The position numbers and the translations under genes were made by a program. The notes below the pieces were generated by a model that was not told where the DNA came from, ran no database searches, and was given only the letters and a program-made list of their open reading frames with translations. Shown here one piece after another: positions 7,141-13,578 of a DNA stretch of 13,578 nt (position 1 is the first letter of the stretch; every line of letters begins with the position of its first letter). The DNA is from PVC group bacterium. Lineage in GTDB: Bacteria > GCA-001730085 > JADFSZ01. The stretch spans positions 1-13,578 of the forward strand of contig JADFSZ010000023.1 of assembly GCA_022560555.1 (NCBI GenBank), given 5' to 3'.

Positions 7141-8405
7141 CTTTTCGACCAAATTTCAACACGATTCCGCCCCAATTCTTTCGCCTTATATAAAGCTTCA
7201 TCCGCCCGCTGGATCAAATCCTGCATGCCGCGAGCCTGCCCGGGAAATGCGGAGATACCCAAGCTAAGAGTAACACGGATCTCTTCATCATAAGCATGAA
7301 TCGATTTTTCATTCACAAGGTCACATAACCTTTGTGTGATTTGTTTGGCTTCCGGCATTTCTGTTTCAGGAAGAACAATGATAAATTCTTCTCCTCCGAA
7401 TTTCCCGACAAGATCAATTTCTCTGACATTCTCCTTCAGAATGGCCGCAACTCTCTCCAAAATAACATCCCCAACCAGATGTCCATGCGTGTCATTGATT
7501 TTCTTAAAATGATCGATATCGGCCATAATAAGGCACAGCTTTAGGTCAAATCGGGTCGATCGATTCAACTCTTCTTCTAAACGCTCCATAATGAAGCGCC
7601 TGAGAAACAATTTCGTCAATCCGTCCGTAATGGAAAGTTCTTGGACCTGTTTATAAAGGGCGGCCTTTTTGATCCCCAGCGCGAATTGAGGTGCCAAAAT
7701 TGTAAGCGACTGGATGTTAAAAGAGTCTTTTGAGGCGCTGTCCGTTGAGGCCGCGAATAAATCCGTTATTGCGGATTTTTCTTTCACGTCAAACAAAGCC
7801 AAATGTCCGATAGGCTCATCGGCCGTATAAAGAGGGACCACCGCGAAAGATTGATATGGACTCTCAAGATGAATTTGCTTGGCAAGCAAGGATCGCTTGA
7901 CGTCCCCTACAAAGAGAATGGATCGCTCATGCCTTTCAAGAAGGATATTCTTCAGTAAAAAAATGTCTTCCGTTGGATGATCAATATTCTCGCCCTCCGG
8001 CACCCCTTCGGGCGAAAATCGTACCAGGGAGAAGCCTCTTTCTTCTTCATCTTTGGATTTATAAATGACCAGTTCCGCTCTGGAAAAATCGCAAATTCCC
8101 CCTAATGTGCTTCCGATAATCTTGTAGATATTTTCAAACGAAAGCGTTGCACCTATGCTTTTTGATGTTTCAAAAAGCTTTACGATCTTCTCCACGCGTT
8201 CCGAAAGTCCGTCATTTTCTCTTTTGATTCGAATGATATCTTGTTGAACACGCTTTTTCGTGCTTTTTAGATTTTTAACATGCTCTTCGAGATATCGCCG
8301 GGTTTCTATTGTGCCCGCTCTAAATTTTGATAAGATATGAACACCCAGCAGCAGAATCAAAAAACCCAAAAATACTTTTACGCCCACTGTCACATATATA
8401 AACAT
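7137..8405 (-). CDS. Membrane-anchored GAF-GGDEF diguanylate cyclase with product-inhibition site
   Basis: This 422-residue protein has one N-terminal membrane segment (about residues 5-25), a charged coiled-coil (about 33-80), a GAF-like sensory domain (about 82-250) and a GGDEF domain (about 258-420). The cyclase looks active: DIDHFKKIND with metal-binding Asp near 296, GGEEF at 337-341 and LSLGIS. REID at 328-331 sits exactly five residues before GGEEF, the position of the RxxD inhibitory site that binds cyclic di-GMP. It would therefore make cyclic di-GMP from GTP at the membrane under feedback control; the GAF ligand is unknown. Its ATG overlaps the last 16 bases of the upstream GGDEF gene, which suggests coupled translation. 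Its TAA overlaps the GH94 stop, with no terminator between the convergent genes. Confidence 0.92.
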   Translation of the reverse strand: MFIYVTVGVKVFLGFLILLLGVHILSKFRAGTIETRRYLEEHVKNLKSTKKRVQQDIIRIKRENDGLSERVEKIVKLFETSKSIGATLSFENIYKIIGSTLGGICDFSRAELVIYKSKDEEERGFSLVRFSPEGVPEGENIDHPTEDIFLLKNILLERHERSILFVGDVKRSLLAKQIHLESPYQSFAVVPLYTADEPIGHLALFDVKEKSAITDLFAASTDSASKDSFNIQSLTILAPQFALGIKKAALYKQVQELSITDGLTKLFLRRFIMERLEEELNRSTRFDLKLCLIMADIDHFKKINDTHGHLVGDVILERVAAILKENVREIDLVGKFGGEEFIIVLPETEMPEAKQITQRLCDLVNEKSIHAYDEEIRVTLSLGISAFPGQARGMQDLIQRADEALYKAKELGRNRVEIWSKS

Positions 8406-9955
8406 ACCTGATTCCGTCCTTGTTTTTTCGCTTGATAAAGCGCCTTATCGGCACATCCCAAAAGCTCGATTTTATCCCTGGTCGCCTCCGGGAAAACGGC
8501 AATACCGATACTTACAGTGAGAAACGATTGCATGCGTCGAATATCAATAGGGGTTTTTTCAACGGATTGTCGAAGCTTTTGTGCGATCTTCTCGGCCTCT
8601 TCGGCCGTGGTTCGCGGTAATATCGCGGCAAACTCGTCACCGCCATAGCGGCCCAAAACACATCCTTTCGGTAACGCGCGCAGGCTCTTTTGAGCAATAT
8701 CTTTTAGAACACGGTCCCCCGTAAGATGTCCATAGGTGTCATTGTATTTCTTAAAGTGGTCAATATCGATAATCATGATGGCCAGCGGGGTTTCTGTGAT
8801 TTTGGCCCGGCGCCATTCGGCTTCGAGACGTTCATGAAAATGCCGATGGACAAAAAGATTTGTGAGAGAATCTCTGGTTGCTAATTCCTTTGTTTTATTA
8901 AATAAAAGCATGTTTTGAATAACAAGAGCGGTGATATTGGCAATGATGTCAAAAAGGCGCAAATCATCCGGCGTAAATGTATTTTTTTCGGTAGAGTCAA
9001 TATGAAGGACGCCTAAAAGATTTGATTTATGAAGGAGCGGAACACACATGAGCGATTTTAGGTGAAGATCTTTCACGTCTTCGGACACGCTGCCGAATCG
9101 AAAATCTTTTTCCACATCCTGTATGATCAGAGCCTGTTTGTTTTTCGCAACCCAAATATCAAACGGGGTTCCGGTCTTTTGTTTAACGGATTCTTTAACA
9201 TCCGTATGTACGGCCGACGCTCTGAGCTCTAGAACATTGCGCTTATAATCATACATAAAAAGCAGAATATGATTGCCCTTGTCCAAAATATACCGGGGGA
9301 TGTCTACAGCTAAATGAAGAGTTTTTTCCAGCTCTAGAGAATTGTTGATGTTTTCCGCGGCCTCGGTGATCACTTGGGTCTTCTTCAATCGCTCTGATAA
9401 AATCGGATGGGCTGCCTGTTTTTTATCCAAATCATCCTGTAAAACATTGATATCCTCCTCAAGACCATCTTTTAGGAGTTCGATATTGAATAGACGCTTT
9501 TTGAGTCTAGTGGAAAGCCAGAAGCAGCTCGCACCCGTGAGTACATAACTCGTTATGAGAAAAATGTCCTGGGATATCTGCTCCTCATATCCCGCCATCA
9601 GCGCGAGAAAAAAGGAGAATACGAGGCATACCCCGGCCCATAAAGGAGAAAACATCAAAAAAGAAACAGCAATGATCAAATTGAGCGTAAACAAAACAAA
9701 AAAGGAATCGGCTTCTTTCAAAAAACCGTCGGACGGATGGGGAAGAAGAAAAAGGCTCACAAAGACATAGAGCCCGACAAGGCCCGTGAAGATACCGCCA
9801 TCGAGGCGCAATCGGGCCGGTGAGCTTGTCGAACGACGTGTTGTATGATGAAACAATCGGCGCAGATCGAAACCCGTCATGGAGGTTTTCCCTCTTATGA
9901 ACTGTTTCATTAAAAAAACTGTTTCATTAAAAAAATTGAAATCATGCCTTCTCAT
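8390..9955 (-). CDS. Polytopic membrane GAF-GGDEF diguanylate cyclase without an inhibitory site
   Basis: The frame from 9955 encodes 521 residues. Four hydrophobic segments lie near residues 54-72, 84-101, 104-121 and 131-147. A coiled-coil follows (about 155-195), then a GAF domain (about 198-352, including SLMCVPL and GVLHIDS) and a GGDEF domain (about 355-521). GGDEF at 438-442 and DIDHFKKYND are intact, so cyclase activity is expected. The RxxD position (429-432) reads PKGC, so this paralogue should lack product inhibition. The start is doubtful: the first 25 codons run over a 17-base tandem repeat, and ATG at 9880 (residue 26) has a better ribosome site, AGAGGG, nine bases upstream. The shorter form keeps all domains. 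It begins 56 bases after the ABC ATPase gene and leads directly into the second GGDEF gene, forming a probable operon. Confidence 0.9.
   Translation of the reverse strand: MRRHDFNFFNETVFLMKQFIRGKTSMTGFDLRRLFHHTTRRSTSSPARLRLDGGIFTGLVGLYVFVSLFLLPHPSDGFLKEADSFFVLFTLNLIIAVSFLMFSPLWAGVCLVFSFFLALMAGYEEQISQDIFLITSYVLTGASCFWLSTRLKKRLFNIELLKDGLEEDINVLQDDLDKKQAAHPILSERLKKTQVITEAAENINNSLELEKTLHLAVDIPRYILDKGNHILLFMYDYKRNVLELRASAVHTDVKESVKQKTGTPFDIWVAKNKQALIIQDVEKDFRFGSVSEDVKDLHLKSLMCVPLLHKSNLLGVLHIDSTEKNTFTPDDLRLFDIIANITALVIQNMLLFNKTKELATRDSLTNLFVHRHFHERLEAEWRRAKITETPLAIMIIDIDHFKKYNDTYGHLTGDRVLKDIAQKSLRALPKGCVLGRYGGDEFAAILPRTTAEEAEKIAQKLRQSVEKTPIDIRRMQSFLTVSIGIAVFPEATRDKIELLGCADKALYQAKKQGRNQVCLYM
9901..9935. 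repeat. Two tandem copies of a 17-base direct repeat
   Basis: ACTGTTTCATTAAAAAA occurs at 9901-9917 and again at 9918-9934, head to tail with a 17-base period. A third copy is at 9986-10002. The repeats fall within the first codons of the longest GGDEF reading frame. Because 17 is not a multiple of three, gain or loss of a copy would shift that frame but not the frame from the ATG at 9880. Confidence 0.85.
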
Positions 9956-9985
9956 AGAAAGCAGAATAAAAGGAATGTCGCCCGT

Positions 9986-10004
9986 ACTGTTTCATTAAAA
10001 AAAA
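9986..10004. repeat. Third copy of the 17-base direct repeat
   Basis: ACTGTTTCATTAAAAAA plus two more A residues lies eight bases downstream (in gene sense) of the ABC ATPase stop codon. It is separated from the tandem pair by 50 bases of unrelated sequence. On the coding strand each copy ends its T-run with TTAATGAAACAGT. Confidence 0.85.
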
Positions 10005-10011
10005 TGATTTG

Positions 10012-11115
10012 TTAAACGATTAGATTTTCCGTATCGACATCAAATAGATGAATTTTGTTCATATCCACGACAAAATCCACTTCCTGATTAACAGAAACCT
10101 GGCTATTAGCTTCCACACGGGCAATAATGGAGTGTTGCTTAACGTTAAGATAAAGAAATATCTCCGGCCCCATAGGTTCCGTTACTTCCACTTTAGCGGT
10201 GATAATATGCTGCGGGGAAGCATCGCCATAAAAAAGTTTGTCATATATGTCCTCAGGGCGAAGCCCCAAAACAAGGCTCTTACCCACCAAACCGGATAAT
10301 TGATCGGCCATCTCGTCTACGATTTTTAAGGAAAAGCCGTCTCCCTCGATAAACATAAAACCATTCTTGCTGAGTAACTTTCCGGGAAGAAAATTCATAG
10401 GCGGGGTTCCGATAAATCCGGCAACAAATTTGTTTTTCGGACGATTATACAGGTCCAGTGGAGCGTCAATCTGCTGTATGAGACCATCTTTCATGACTAC
10501 AATACGATCTCCCATGGTCATAGCTTCAACCTGATCATGTGTCACATAAATCATGGTTGATCTGAGACGGGTATGAAGCCGGCTAATTTCGTTTCGCATC
10601 TCTACCCGCATTTTCGCATCAAGGTTACTCAAAGGTTCATCAAATAAAAAAACCTTGGGCTTACGGACAATCGCCCGTCCCACGGCCACACGCTGGCGTT
10701 GTCCTCCGGATAGAGCTTTGGGTTTTCGCTCCATAAGCGTTTTGAGCCCCAGGATTTCGCCCGCCTCCATCACACGCTTATGTATTTCGTCCGATTGATA
10801 CTTTCTAAGTTTGAGCCCAAACGCCATGTTTTTGTAAACCGACATATGCGGATAAAGAGCGTAATTTTGAAAAACCATAGCTATATTACGATCTTTGGGA
10901 GGGACAGTGTTTATGAGAACATTATCAATATGGATATCCCCGGATGAAATGTCCTCCAATCCCGCAATCATTCGCAGGGTTGTGGATTTTCCGCATCCCG
11001 AAGGGCCGACAAGCACGACAAATTCCTTGTCGTTCACTTCCAGATTAAAATCTTTCACGGCTTGAATGTCACCGGGAAAAACCTTGCAAATATTATTGAG
11101 TACAACTCTTGCCAT
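10012..11115 (-). CDS. Sugar ABC transporter ATP-binding protein (UgpC/MsmK/MalK type)
   Basis: This 367-residue protein is the ATPase subunit of a carbohydrate importer of the CUT1 type. Its motifs are complete: Walker A GPSGCGKST (37-45), Q-loop Gln near 83 in VFQNYALYPHMSV, signature LSGGQRQR (135-142), Walker B VFLFDEPLSNLDAK (155-168) and switch His near 193 in VTHDQ. After about residue 235 comes the TOBE/MalK regulatory region, with GLRPEDIYD and VTEPMGPEIFLYL. It would dimerise on the inner face of the membrane with two permease subunits, none of which is encoded here. Stand-alone MsmK-type ATPases can serve several sugar permeases, so this may be a shared subunit. ATG at 11115 has TAAGG seven bases upstream and a good promoter. 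It sits between the yidC cluster and the diguanylate cyclases; a link to the nearby GH94 enzyme is plausible but unproven. Confidence 0.93.
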   Translation of the reverse strand: MARVVLNNICKVFPGDIQAVKDFNLEVNDKEFVVLVGPSGCGKSTTLRMIAGLEDISSGDIHIDNVLINTVPPKDRNIAMVFQNYALYPHMSVYKNMAFGLKLRKYQSDEIHKRVMEAGEILGLKTLMERKPKALSGGQRQRVAVGRAIVRKPKVFLFDEPLSNLDAKMRVEMRNEISRLHTRLRSTMIYVTHDQVEAMTMGDRIVVMKDGLIQQIDAPLDLYNRPKNKFVAGFIGTPPMNFLPGKLLSKNGFMFIEGDGFSLKIVDEMADQLSGLVGKSLVLGLRPEDIYDKLFYGDASPQHIITAKVEVTEPMGPEIFLYLNVKQHSIIARVEANSQVSVNQEVDFVVDMNKIHLFDVDTENLIV

Positions 11116-11170
11116 GTGTATACCTTAGTCCGCTCTTCTTTGTTCCTCGGATTCTGTTAGATGAACTGAT

Positions 11171-11199
11171 AATATGCCAGACCTCCCGCGATTCGTCAA
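11171..11199 (-). promoter_or_regulatory. Sigma-70 promoter for the sugar ABC ATPase gene
   Basis: On the minus strand TTGACG (11199-11194) and CATATT (11176-11171) are 17 bases apart. Transcription would start near 11164, leaving a leader of about 50 bases. It lies in the 125-base gap after yidC, so the ATPase and the following GGDEF genes can be expressed apart from the rnpA-yidD-yidC cluster. I see no clear intrinsic terminator after yidC. Confidence 0.6.
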
Positions 11200-11240
11200 G
11201 TCCTATTGCTCGTAAGGCAAAGCCCAACAATGTGTTCATA

Positions 11241-12836
11241 TCACTTTTTTCTAAAATAATAAAACTGCTGTCCCATCGACACTAGGCTGCTGATCAGCCA
11301 GTAAATCAACAGCCCCGCGGGAAAACTAAACATAAAAAACCCCAAAAAGGGAATCATCATCATCATCATCATTTTTTGTTGTTTAGGATCTCCTCCGGAT
11401 GGCGTCAACTTTTGCTGTAGAAAGGTCACCCCAAGAGTCACAACGGGCAAAATGTAATACGGATCCTTGTCCGCTAAATCCACGATCCAAAGAAACGGGG
11501 CGTGCCGAAGCTCAAATGAACTTCTCAAGGTACTAAAAAGAGCAAAAAAGACCGGAAGCTGAAGCAGCATCGGCAAACATCCTCCTAAAGGATTTACCCC
11601 TTCCTTGCGGTACAGGGCCATCATTTCCTTTTGGACTTTTTGAGGGTCGCTTTTGTGTTTTTCCCTGAGGGCTGTAATCTTGGGAGCCAATTCCTTTTGA
11701 ATTTTCATGGATTGAAAACTTTTATGGGTTAAAGGATGCAGAAGAACTTTTACAAGAAGTGTCAAAGCAATAATGGCCCATCCGTAACTTCCAAATATTT
11801 TGTAGAAGAATCTTAATGTTGCAAGCATCACCATGACAATTTTGCCAAACATGCCGAAATTACTGATTTTTTCAAACCCCTGATTGTACGATTTCAGGAT
11901 TTCAAAATTTTTGGGCCCTGCGTAAAACCGGGCCTGATGAACAATTTGTTCTTCGGGCGACAGCATAAAATCATCCGTTTTCGCCGTAATCCAAAATTCC
12001 TCTTCATTTTTGAGTCTTCGTAACACGATGTCTGTGTACCCGGATTGCGGATCAAAAATGTGAACAAAATATTTATTTTGCAGTCCGGTCCAGTTTAAAG
12101 GAACTTTTACAGGATCATATTTGTTTTTCCCGAAATATTTTTCAAAAACCGGATTTTTCGCATTGTCTTCCATGTAGAACGCGTACTTAAATTGACCGTC
12201 TTTTTTATCTCCTACGATCGAACGGCCGACAAGGATCTCAAAGCCGTCCTCAAAGAAAACAGAGTTATTCCCTCTGTTCGTGATGATTGTGGTCAGGTCA
12301 AATTCGTAAGAATCATCCATAAACTGATATTCCTGAGAGACTGTAACCTGCTCGCGGGAAAGCTCCGTTTCAAATTTCACGGAGAAAGGTGTTTCATCGA
12401 TAACGCGAAAGGGACGTTTTGCTAAATCTGATCGATTGAGAAGGCTTTGCAGGGACAACACATACGGCGGCATTTGGTTTTCGATAAATGGAATTTCGTC
12501 ATGGTCATGAAGATCAATGGGCTTAAACTTCAAGGCCTTAATCCCCGCGCCCAAAGACGAAAATGTCACATGGAGTTTATTCGTTTCTATATGGATTACA
12601 GTTTCTTGGGGTGTTTCGGCCCAAGCTTCGTCACGCGTTATTTCATCCCTTTGGTCCACGTCAGGATATGTTCGTGCGTACTCCGGGGCCCCAGCGTCAT
12701 CTTGGGAGGAGACAAAGCCCGGCTGAGTCGTCTCCGGCCGGGTGAAAAATTGCGGGAACAATTTTGGGCCGACAAAGGACCAGCCAATGATAACCAGCAT
12801 GGACAAAACAACGGCCAGAATTGTATTACGGTTCAT
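11241..12836 (-). CDS. yidC: Membrane protein insertase YidC
   Basis: YidC inserts and folds inner-membrane proteins, alone or with SecYEG. The 531 residues show the Gram-negative layout: one N-terminal membrane segment (about 5-23), a large periplasmic P1 domain (about 80-320) and a C-terminal core with five hydrophobic segments. Core landmarks are FGSYGWAIIALTLLVKVLLHPLT (348-370, landmark only), KEGVNPLGGCLPMLLQLPVFFAL and FSFPAGLLIYW near 504-513. At the hydrophilic-groove position where E. coli has Arg366 this protein has Lys363, a conservative change. The cytoplasmic helical hairpin lies at about 378-412. Six Met in a row (489-494) come from a CAT triplet tract. ATG at 12836 overlaps the yidD stop as ATGA, indicating coupled translation. 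The usual next genes, jag and mnmE, are not downstream here. Confidence 0.97.
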   Translation of the reverse strand: MNRNTILAVVLSMLVIIGWSFVGPKLFPQFFTRPETTQPGFVSSQDDAGAPEYARTYPDVDQRDEITRDEAWAETPQETVIHIETNKLHVTFSSLGAGIKALKFKPIDLHDHDEIPFIENQMPPYVLSLQSLLNRSDLAKRPFRVIDETPFSVKFETELSREQVTVSQEYQFMDDSYEFDLTTIITNRGNNSVFFEDGFEILVGRSIVGDKKDGQFKYAFYMEDNAKNPVFEKYFGKNKYDPVKVPLNWTGLQNKYFVHIFDPQSGYTDIVLRRLKNEEEFWITAKTDDFMLSPEEQIVHQARFYAGPKNFEILKSYNQGFEKISNFGMFGKIVMVMLATLRFFYKIFGSYGWAIIALTLLVKVLLHPLTHKSFQSMKIQKELAPKITALREKHKSDPQKVQKEMMALYRKEGVNPLGGCLPMLLQLPVFFALFSTLRSSFELRHAPFLWIVDLADKDPYYILPVVTLGVTFLQQKLTPSGGDPKQQKMMMMMMIPFLGFFMFSFPAGLLIYWLISSLVSMGQQFYYFRKK

Positions 12837-13096
12837 GATCTCGGGTCCCTGCGCGCGTGCCGGATAACCACCGGATCAAACCCTCCGGAACAAAATGGAT
12901 GACAGCGCAATATCCGTCTGAAACCCATCCATAAACCCTTGATGACGCCGTACAAACGAACGCTTTGACAGGTGTATTCGGAACAAGAGGGTTCATACCG
13001 GCAATGAGCGCCCAAAAGAGGAGAAAAGCCCCATTGATAGGCCCGAATGACGGCCAATAGTGATTTTTGAAACAATGTTGTTTGATCCTGGGCCAT
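12833..13096 (-). CDS. yidD: Membrane protein insertion efficiency factor YidD
   Basis: This small protein of 87 residues matches YidD, a membrane-associated helper found beside YidC. The family core is complete: AVIRAYQWGFSPLLG, CRYEPSCSEY at about residues 32-41 and LRCHPFCSGGFDPV near 63-76, with the conserved cysteines. The amphipathic N-terminal helix is expected to bind the inner face of the membrane. ATG at 13096 begins three bases after the rnpA stop, and the TGA stop shares four bases with the yidC start. A longer frame on the same strand (12826-13131) lacks these motifs and is a shadow. Confidence 0.95.
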   Translation of the reverse strand: MAQDQTTLFQKSLLAVIRAYQWGFSPLLGAHCRYEPSCSEYTCQSVRLYGVIKGLWMGFRRILRCHPFCSGGFDPVVIRHARRDPRS

Positions 13097-13099
13097 ACT

Positions 13100-13354
13100 T
13101 TAAGATACCTCGTAATACGTATGGGATTCACTCAATTGACGGACAAGGTCCTCTTTGAGAGTTTCAAATCCGGTTTGTTCTATGCGGCTTCTCGCGACTA
13201 ATATGACGCGGGATCCCGGTCGGAGATTGTTTTTCAGCTCATCAAGAATGTGACGATATCGCCTTTTGATTTTATTTCTACTGACGGATGTTCTGGTTTT
13301 TTTTGAGACAATAATGCCGATGTGTACATGGGGGTCGTTTTCTTCGTCATTCAT
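13100..13354 (-). CDS. rnpA: Ribonuclease P protein component, part with a usable start
   Basis: This frame encodes 84 residues of RnpA, the basic protein that assists the RNase P RNA in trimming tRNA 5' ends. The key motif is IGIIVSKKTRTSVSRNKIKRR at about residues 13-33 (the RNR-type RNA-binding helix reads SRNKIKRRYRHI), followed by LRPGSRVILVARS. Family members usually have about 110-125 residues, so roughly 35-40 are missing at the front. ATG at 13354 is the only standard start in this frame, but the bases upstream still read as RnpA (see the next entry), so this ATG is probably an internal Met and not the true start. The gene is three bases upstream of yidD in the conserved rnpA-yidD-yidC order. 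Confidence 0.88.
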   Translation of the reverse strand: MNDEENDPHVHIGIIVSKKTRTSVSRNKIKRRYRHILDELKNNLRPGSRVILVARSRIEQTGFETLKEDLVRQLSESHTYYEVS

Positions 13355-13473
13355 GGGTAAAATCGTGTAAATAACAGTATATTTTCCGACATATTTTCGG
13401 GCGTGTTGAAAAACAAAATCAAATTCCTTTTTTTTTTAATAAATTTTATTGTTTTTTGTGTTTTCACGTCCAT
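13355..13473 (-). other. rnpA: N-terminal part of rnpA, out of frame across an A10 run
   Basis: In the same frame as the downstream rnpA part, 27 codons from 13435 to 13355 read KKKEFDFVFQHARKYVGKYT followed by VIYTILP, which is a good RnpA N-terminus (the Phe-rich first helix and strand that bind pre-tRNA leader). No ATG, GTG or TTG exists there, and TAA at 13438-13436 closes the frame. The stop is created by a run of ten A (minus-strand sense, 13437-13428). With eleven A, the frame joins ATG at 13473 (or GTG at 13467) and gives 124 (or 122) residues, a normal RnpA length. Confidence 0.75.
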
Positions 13474-13578
13474 ACTTTCATACGAGGCCTGATTTCGATG
13501 TTTCCTTCTTGTGTGTTTTCTTTCGGTCTTGTTTTCTCAATGGACGACGACAATCAGGCGGGAGTCAACGGTTTTCGC
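13474..13578. other. Upstream region of rnpA, no gene recognised
   Basis: The last 105 bases show no convincing coding region on either strand. The usual neighbour rpmH (ribosomal protein L34) was looked for on the minus strand; none of the three frames gives its GRKVLxRRRxKGR tail. The minus-strand frames here are rich in Lys and Arg by composition only. rpmH may lie just beyond the right edge. Confidence 0.4.

Noticed and set aside
9901-10004. Repeats as a CRISPR array
   Set aside because: Two copies are directly tandem without a spacer, the unit is short and AT-rich, and no cas gene is present.
12447-12902. 151-residue plus-strand open frame opposite yidC and yidD
   Set aside because: It lies entirely antisense to two well-identified genes, has no recognisable domain, and crosses the yidD-yidC junction. 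It is a shadow frame.
13474-13578. Possible rpmH (L34) upstream of rnpA
   Set aside because: One frame contains Lys/Arg-rich residues such as RKKTHKKETSKSG that faintly recall L34, but the N-terminal start and the GRKVL tail are missing in all frames.
13498-13578. Plus-strand frame open to the right edge starting at ATG 13498
   Set aside because: Only 27 codons, no ribosome site, no recognisable motif, and head-to-head with rnpA regulatory sequence.

Overview
The window looks like chromosome from a Gram-negative, moderately AT-rich bacterium. The main evidence is a YidC with a large periplasmic domain, an O-antigen-ligase-like membrane protein and two membrane diguanylate cyclases. I cannot name the phylum. 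The general style recalls poorly cultured Gram-negative lineages, but that is an impression only. I see no rRNA, tRNA, CRISPR array, transposase or phage gene.

Left part (1-3597). On the minus strand lie the front of a gene that joins an XRE-type helix-turn-helix to a cobalamin-binding domain of the radical-SAM type (it runs off the left edge) and a YdjC/ChbG/HpnK-type carbohydrate deacetylase. Divergent from these, on the plus strand, is a polytopic O-antigen ligase/polymerase-like protein. The theme is envelope glycan or lipid work. The 310-base gap after the ligase holds an 18-base perfect palindrome, a good sigma-70 promoter and an operator-like inverted repeat.

Middle (3598-7140). A LacI-family repressor is followed by a cytoplasmic GH94 glycoside phosphorylase on the same strand, a likely regulator-target pair for beta-linked disaccharides. 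The GH94 gene ends in a 4-base convergent overlap with the next gene.

Right-middle (7137-11115, minus). An UgpC/MsmK/MalK-type sugar ABC ATPase without permease or binding-protein genes is followed by two GAF-GGDEF proteins that overlap by 16 bases. One keeps the RxxD product-inhibition site and the other lacks it. Three copies of a 17-base direct repeat lie between the ATPase gene and the body of the first GGDEF gene. The ATPase could energise uptake of the sugars that GH94 splits, but this is inferred from proximity.

Right end (11241-13473, minus). The classic rnpA-yidD-yidC cluster is present. The rnpA reading frame is odd: the first 27 codons of recognisable RnpA sequence upstream of the only usable ATG have no start codon, because an A10 run puts a stop in frame. 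One extra A would join them to an upstream ATG and give a normal-length protein. This is a sequencing error, a real frameshift, or a case of slippage. The most useful leads are this rnpA, the HTH-B12-radical-SAM fusion, and the 17-base repeats before the diguanylate cyclase pair.
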